Positions 59,468 to 64,000 of a DNA stretch of 64,000 bases are shown in pieces. A model generated the notes under the pieces. That model saw nothing but the letters and a program-made list of their open reading frames with translations. It was not told the DNA's origin and did no database searches. Position numbers and translations under genes: made by a program. This DNA is from Salvia splendens (lineage: Eukaryota; Streptophyta; Magnoliopsida; Lamiales; Lamiaceae), in assembly GCF_004379255.2 (NCBI RefSeq), contig NC_056044.1:3559001-3623000 (forward strand). Direction: 5' to 3'. The number at the start of each line of letters is the position of its first letter. Within the stretch, counting starts at the first letter, position 1.

Positions 59468-62400
59468 CTAGTCGAGCCAGCGAGTGATGCCGTCTTCACC
59501 TAGAGCCGCGACAATTTCAATGCGTACATCCAGCACAGCCTGCATATTACCAAAGTAGCCATATATCTCAGAGAGAGAGAGAGAGGGGGAGAGATGAACC
59601 AGATTTGTGTTCCTCGCATTGTTTTCTTGTGGGATTAAGTAAAAACTTTTTAAGCATAAGTTTGTTCAATAAGCTCACTAAATATTCTTGTGTGTGGAAT
59701 GTTGCAGTTATCGCACAAACACTATTAACCAAGCGGTCTACATAGCAACGATTAATAAATCTAATCATGCTGAGCTAGAATGGGCGTACCAGAGGGTTTC
59801 TGCAGTTCACCAGCCTGCACTTTTGGAGAGAACCCTCAAGCGTCCAACTCTCCCAGACGTCAAAACTATGACTGGCGAATACGAATTCCATCCTTCTATT
59901 TATCTGCAAAGTCAATGTTAAAGCTGAAGCAACAGAAACTGTCACTATCGACAAACGTGTTGCCAATACATTAACGGGGGAGTATATTTGGCTTATTTAA
60001 TTAAAACAACAAAAGCACATCAGTTAAATAAGAATAGTGTGGAACCCAACATTCAAACTAGAGCACATGCACCAAAAACAAAACATGAACATATTTCTCT
60101 CGTAAACCCTTTCAGTTAAAAACAACAACCCACCAAAAGAAAGTGGAAGACATATCAAGGAGCTTACCTGTAATAACTTTCCCCCAGCAGTAAATGATCT
60201 AAACCCAATCGTATCCTGCAATTAAGAGCAAAAGAGGACACTCAGTAGCTATCTCTGTGTTATTTTCTCACCTGTAATAAACCTAGGACTAGCACTACTT
60301 CCCCTTTTTATCCACGAACGAATCTTAACAAAGCCAATAACAATTGATAAATGGGGACAAAGTCAAACACTCAAAATAACATGTAGCTTCTTATCTCAGT
60401 ACCTTGCTTCTATACACAACCAGGAACTGCGCTGCAGGGTCTCTTTTTGTGACATTTGACAATGTATCCAGGAACCAACCACCACCTTGGACCCTTTGCC
60501 TCGAGACATGAAGTGCAGGATGGTCCCTTGCATGTAAAGATACAATATAACCATCTTTCAGCAGTTCACCCGAATTTTTTAAAAGTTCTCGGCTTGAATT
60601 TAGCGGCAGCTCTGGGGTTAATTCTGTTTTTAAATCAACTGGTGTTTTCCTATTCCTTGAATCTTCACTAGAACTCAGAACTTGATCTGTGCCACTCATA
60701 TTAGCATCGTCTTCTCTATATGAAGAGCTTTCTTTCTCAAATGTCGAGGGATCATCTGCTTTATTCTGAGACTTTTGCCGGCCATGTCTCTTCTTAGCCT
60801 TCTTACTTGATCTGTTTCGCTTTGTTTCAGATCTATTTGAAGTACTTTGAGACAAAACAGAAGTTTGATTCTGGCTAGAAGTTTCTTTTGACTGATTTAA
60901 GACCTTTTTCTGGGAACTTTCTGCCACCAACTCAACATTTTCAGTCAGTCTATCATTCACTGAACCTAGGTATGAAGTTTCACTCTCTAGCATGTGACTC
61001 TGTTCATTCTTACTTTCCAACTCCCTTTCCTCCTCGTCTTCCTCATCAGATACAGCATTCTTTGGAATGACATTATCAATGATGAATTGCTGTAGTATGA
61101 AAATGGCCTTTTCCCTAATCTCCATCCATACTTCTTCACTGTAGTCAGCACTGCGAGGAAGTAACAGAACATTGGGCATCTCCCTTAGCTGAAATAAGAT
61201 CATAATAGTGTCAGTTCAGACACACACAGAAAACACGGTAAAAGTGAGGTCCCAAGTAATGTTAGGATCTTGAAATGTCATTTTTATCAACATAGACACA
61301 TAGGAGTACAAGAAAATGGAGATGAGATCATTGAAAGAAAGAAGGGTTGTACATAAAAGCAAACAAGCAAGCAAGCAGAGTGTAGTCAATTTCTAAATTA
61401 CCCTAACACTAAACATCACATACCCAGGCTTCCATCCATTGTGGACCTTCAGCACCATCAAGGGCACAGCCTGCAAGCGTGCCATCAATCAAAAGTTGTT
61501 TCACAGCACAATCATCCAGCAGCTGGCTGCTCCCGGTATTTACAAGAAATGCCCCTTCAAAGAGCATCAACTCATAAGAGAGATATTCAGAAAACGAAGC
61601 ACTGAAATATCACCATGAACGAAAATTGAATAGTTTACCAGGCTTTATATGCTGTAAACAATCTGCATTGATAATTTGAACCGTATCATTAGTCAAAGCA
61701 CAGTGCAGAGATATTAGGTCACTTGCAGCAAGCAAGTCATTAAGTGTATCCATTCTTCTTGCAGCTGCCGGAAATCTTAAGGAGGATCTGCTTATTTTAC
61801 CATTTCCCTACATACATATGTCAGGAACAGAAGGCTAATCAAATATCCAAACCATATGCCATTATACCACAGAAAACTTGTCCAAATTACTACCAATATA
61901 TTCAATTAAACATAAACAGAATGGAATAGAAAACTCTGAGACTCCATATAATATGTTGTACATTGTCTAAGAAAATCGGATTATTGATCATGGAAATCAG
62001 TGACAAAACCAAAAGAATTTATAAGAAAATATGCTAATTAAAAACAACGGAAACATGGAAATCAGTGACAAAATCAATAGCATGAACAACTGCTTGCAAC
62101 AATGCACATAAAACTGATGAGGAAAAACAGCCACACAACCGTAGATAACATAGTATAACTCATTAGCAGGAAGACGATGTAGCATCAGATGGAAAACAAT
62201 CAAACAAACATTATCTAAAAGAAGCACGAAACATTTCGATTAGTTCACAATGTCAAGAAACTTAAAATAGCACCACAGCTCACAAACTAGGGGTAGAAGT
62301 AGAGCATAACAGATTAAACCATTTAACTAAAATTTCCATAATTCAAAACCTGAATCATATAAAACCTCCAAGTATACATATAAGTAGCATATTTCAGCAC

Positions 62401-63067
62401 GAATGAATAACAATCTTCCAAAATCCATTTGTATGCAAACAACACAGAAAGTATAAAGCATATGTGTCTTCAGAATACATACTAATTAACATACCTCTTG
62501 CACATCAAAGTACAATACACTCATCTTAAACGCCAAGCTCCTATTAGCCAACGACGTCGCAGAGACAGATCTACCAACAATCCCCAACACCAAGCCGCGA
62601 CACCGCCGCATTCCACGGCATAGCGGCTGGACCGAGCCGAGCCATCCTGAAGCCGATAGCGCGTGCCTGGAGAGCAGATGCGTACGCCTAAGCAGCCCCA
62701 AGACCAGCGCCATCACAGTGTCCGCCACCTCCTCAGCTCGGCTGACGTCCACGTGGATCAGCCGGTTCAGCCCGAGCTCCTCGGCCAGCGCCGAGTCCAC
62801 GGCGCGGTCGGACGATCCGAGGCAGAGGATCAGCTGCCACGGGCGGAGGCGGCGCTGCGCGGCGCGTGGGAGGAACGAGAGCGAGTGGATGAGCACCGCC
62901 GCCGCAGATTCGATCCGCGAGTCAGCCAGCCGGCTGAGCGAGACGTGCTCCACCTCCGCGACGCCGCCGAGGCATTCCTCCTCGAGAAGCGTGTCCTCGA
63001 TGCAATTGAGCGTCACCACAAGCGGAAGCGGCTGCGATTGGGCGGCTGCGGTGCTGCTCTGAGGCAT
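59468..63067 (-). CDS. AN: ANGUSTIFOLIA (plant CtBP/BARS-like protein), seven exons
   Basis: Exons 62495-63067, 61639-61807, 61424-61554, 60403-61188, 60168-60215, 59790-59903, 59468-59539; all gt/ag, frame closes at 630 residues, close to Arabidopsis AN. AN controls leaf cell shape and cortical microtubules, acts around the Golgi/TGN and in stress granules, and is a diverged CtBP homologue. Seen: the D-2-hydroxyacid dehydrogenase-like fold (VVTLNCIED at the start, HLLSRHALSASGWLGSVQPL, a nucleotide-binding-like GIVGRSVSA at 162-170, CALDGAEGPQWMEAW), an acidic stretch (SDEEDEEERELE), a basic NLS-like run at about 414-430 (KRNRSSKKAKKRHGRQ), EDSRNRKTPVDLK, and the plant-specific C-terminal part ending ITRWLD. 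The first exon is GC-rich. The start MPQSS is the first ATG. No break. Confidence 0.96.
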
Positions 63068-64000
63068 TGCTGCTGGAGATCTCTCTCTATTTCACACGCA
63101 AGCAGTGAATCCGGTGCAGAAATCACTGTTTCAGATAAAAAAAAATTGAAAATTTTGGAATTGAGCAGTTGGAGGTACTTGTTTTGGACGACGAAAGTGA
63201 AAAATAAAATGAAAATGGCCGATTGCTCAACAATACTACTGTCACTCCATCTGCGTGTATTTTTACTTTTACTGTGTGTATAGTGTTTTTCGACTCTCAC
63301 CTATGTTCGGACTCCGGTATCTTTTATGGGAATAATCCTTTATTTTATTCTCTTATTCAACTAGTCAATCAATTTGCAGCCATTAAATTGAGTTTTCAAA
63401 CCCATATTAAAACAACTGAATAACTATTTAAATTTATTCGACAATTAAACGAACAACTTCGATCAGTGCAATTATCTCTAATTTTAGTGTTACTTTTTAT
63501 ACAAAGAATTATACCAAATGGGAAGTATTATACAGTTCTGTTAAAGTAATTTCGAACTTGGTTTTCTTCATTTTTTAACTGCATATATATGTTCTCTTTA
63601 AAAGAGCCATCTATAAATAATAAGGTTAATAATTTTCTATTTAATTTTATGATTTTCCATTCTTTGAGAGTATTGCTTCGAATTAGAACGTTCCCTAATT
63701 CTTCTATCCGTTCGTTAATACCTACGTCGTCTTCGTTGTCTTTGTAATAGCCTATCTTTGCATCACTCTGTCTCACTCTATTTCTCCACGTATATTGCCC
63801 TGTAACTTATTATCATCGGTGCCACTATCACTTCTCTGACGTTGTCGTTTCTCTCAATGACGATGTTGCTTTTACCTATAATCATCATATGGATCTCTAA
63901 TTACTCCCGCTCATCTTATAATTCTCTCCTCTCTCGCGTTGCCCAACTGGTACCATCAATATTGACTCCTCATAACCGTTAAGAGTGTATTTTTCTTATT
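63068..64000. other. AN upstream region, to the window edge
   Basis: About 63068-63250 is the likely AN 5' UTR and promoter. A minus-strand frame at 63528-63776 (82 codons, KIGYYKDNEDDVGINERIEE inside) is acidic and unlike its flanks but not recognised. I do not call it a gene. Confidence 0.45.

Noticed and set aside
62663..63283. 206-codon plus-strand frame opposite AN exon 1
   Set aside because: Antisense shadow of the GC-rich first exon of ANGUSTIFOLIA.
63528..63776. 82-codon acidic minus-strand frame near the window edge
   Set aside because: No recognised domain and no homologue known to me; may be part of a gene beyond the edge, but there is no evidence in the window.

Overview
This window is plant nuclear DNA: AT-rich and intron-containing, with GT/AG splice sites and dense small transposons (Stowaway- and PIF/Harbinger-type MITEs, solo LTRs, a SINE). 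The gene set (eIF1A, an LRB-type BTB protein, a REVEILLE MYB, ANGUSTIFOLIA, DUF1191, DUF2358, a BAHD acyltransferase) is that of a eudicot. The Harbinger ORF and general feel suggest an asterid, perhaps a Lamiales/Salvia-like species, but that is an inference.

Layout. 1-15.4 kb has no convincing gene. It holds a 242-bp SINE-like insertion with 13-bp target-site duplications, a diverged copia-type LTR piece, a 604-bp foldback element whose two arms each carry a 5'-truncated tRNA-Asp sequence, an approx. 2-kb TIR element, a long hairpin and a triple-nested MITE. 15.4-19.2 kb is a two-exon BAHD acyltransferase. 19.9-26.7 kb is repeats. 26.8-34.7 kb is a gene-rich block, all on the minus strand: DUF1191 membrane protein, eIF1A, LRB/POB1-like BTB protein (six exons). 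35.4-48.9 kb is mainly repeats and dead genes: an LTR-like block, a FAR1-family pseudogene split by a precise 1131-bp solo LTR, and neighbouring exon fragments resembling SUVR3 and PNGase A. 49.0-50.0 kb is a four-exon DUF2358 gene, followed by a pile-up of PIF/Harbinger elements to 54.0 kb. 54.7-57.6 kb is an eight-exon RVE6/RVE8-like MYB gene and 59.5-63.1 kb a seven-exon ANGUSTIFOLIA gene.

The six intact genes on the minus strand and the single plus-strand BAHD gene do not form a pathway. Two have light or clock links in Arabidopsis (LRB targets phytochrome B; RVE8 activates evening genes), but nothing here shows a functional link between them. I reconstructed exon boundaries by hand from reading frame, homology and GT/AG sites; all multi-exon models close in frame. 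The strongest candidate for something undescribed is the tRNA-Asp-bearing foldback element at 5.9-6.5 kb.
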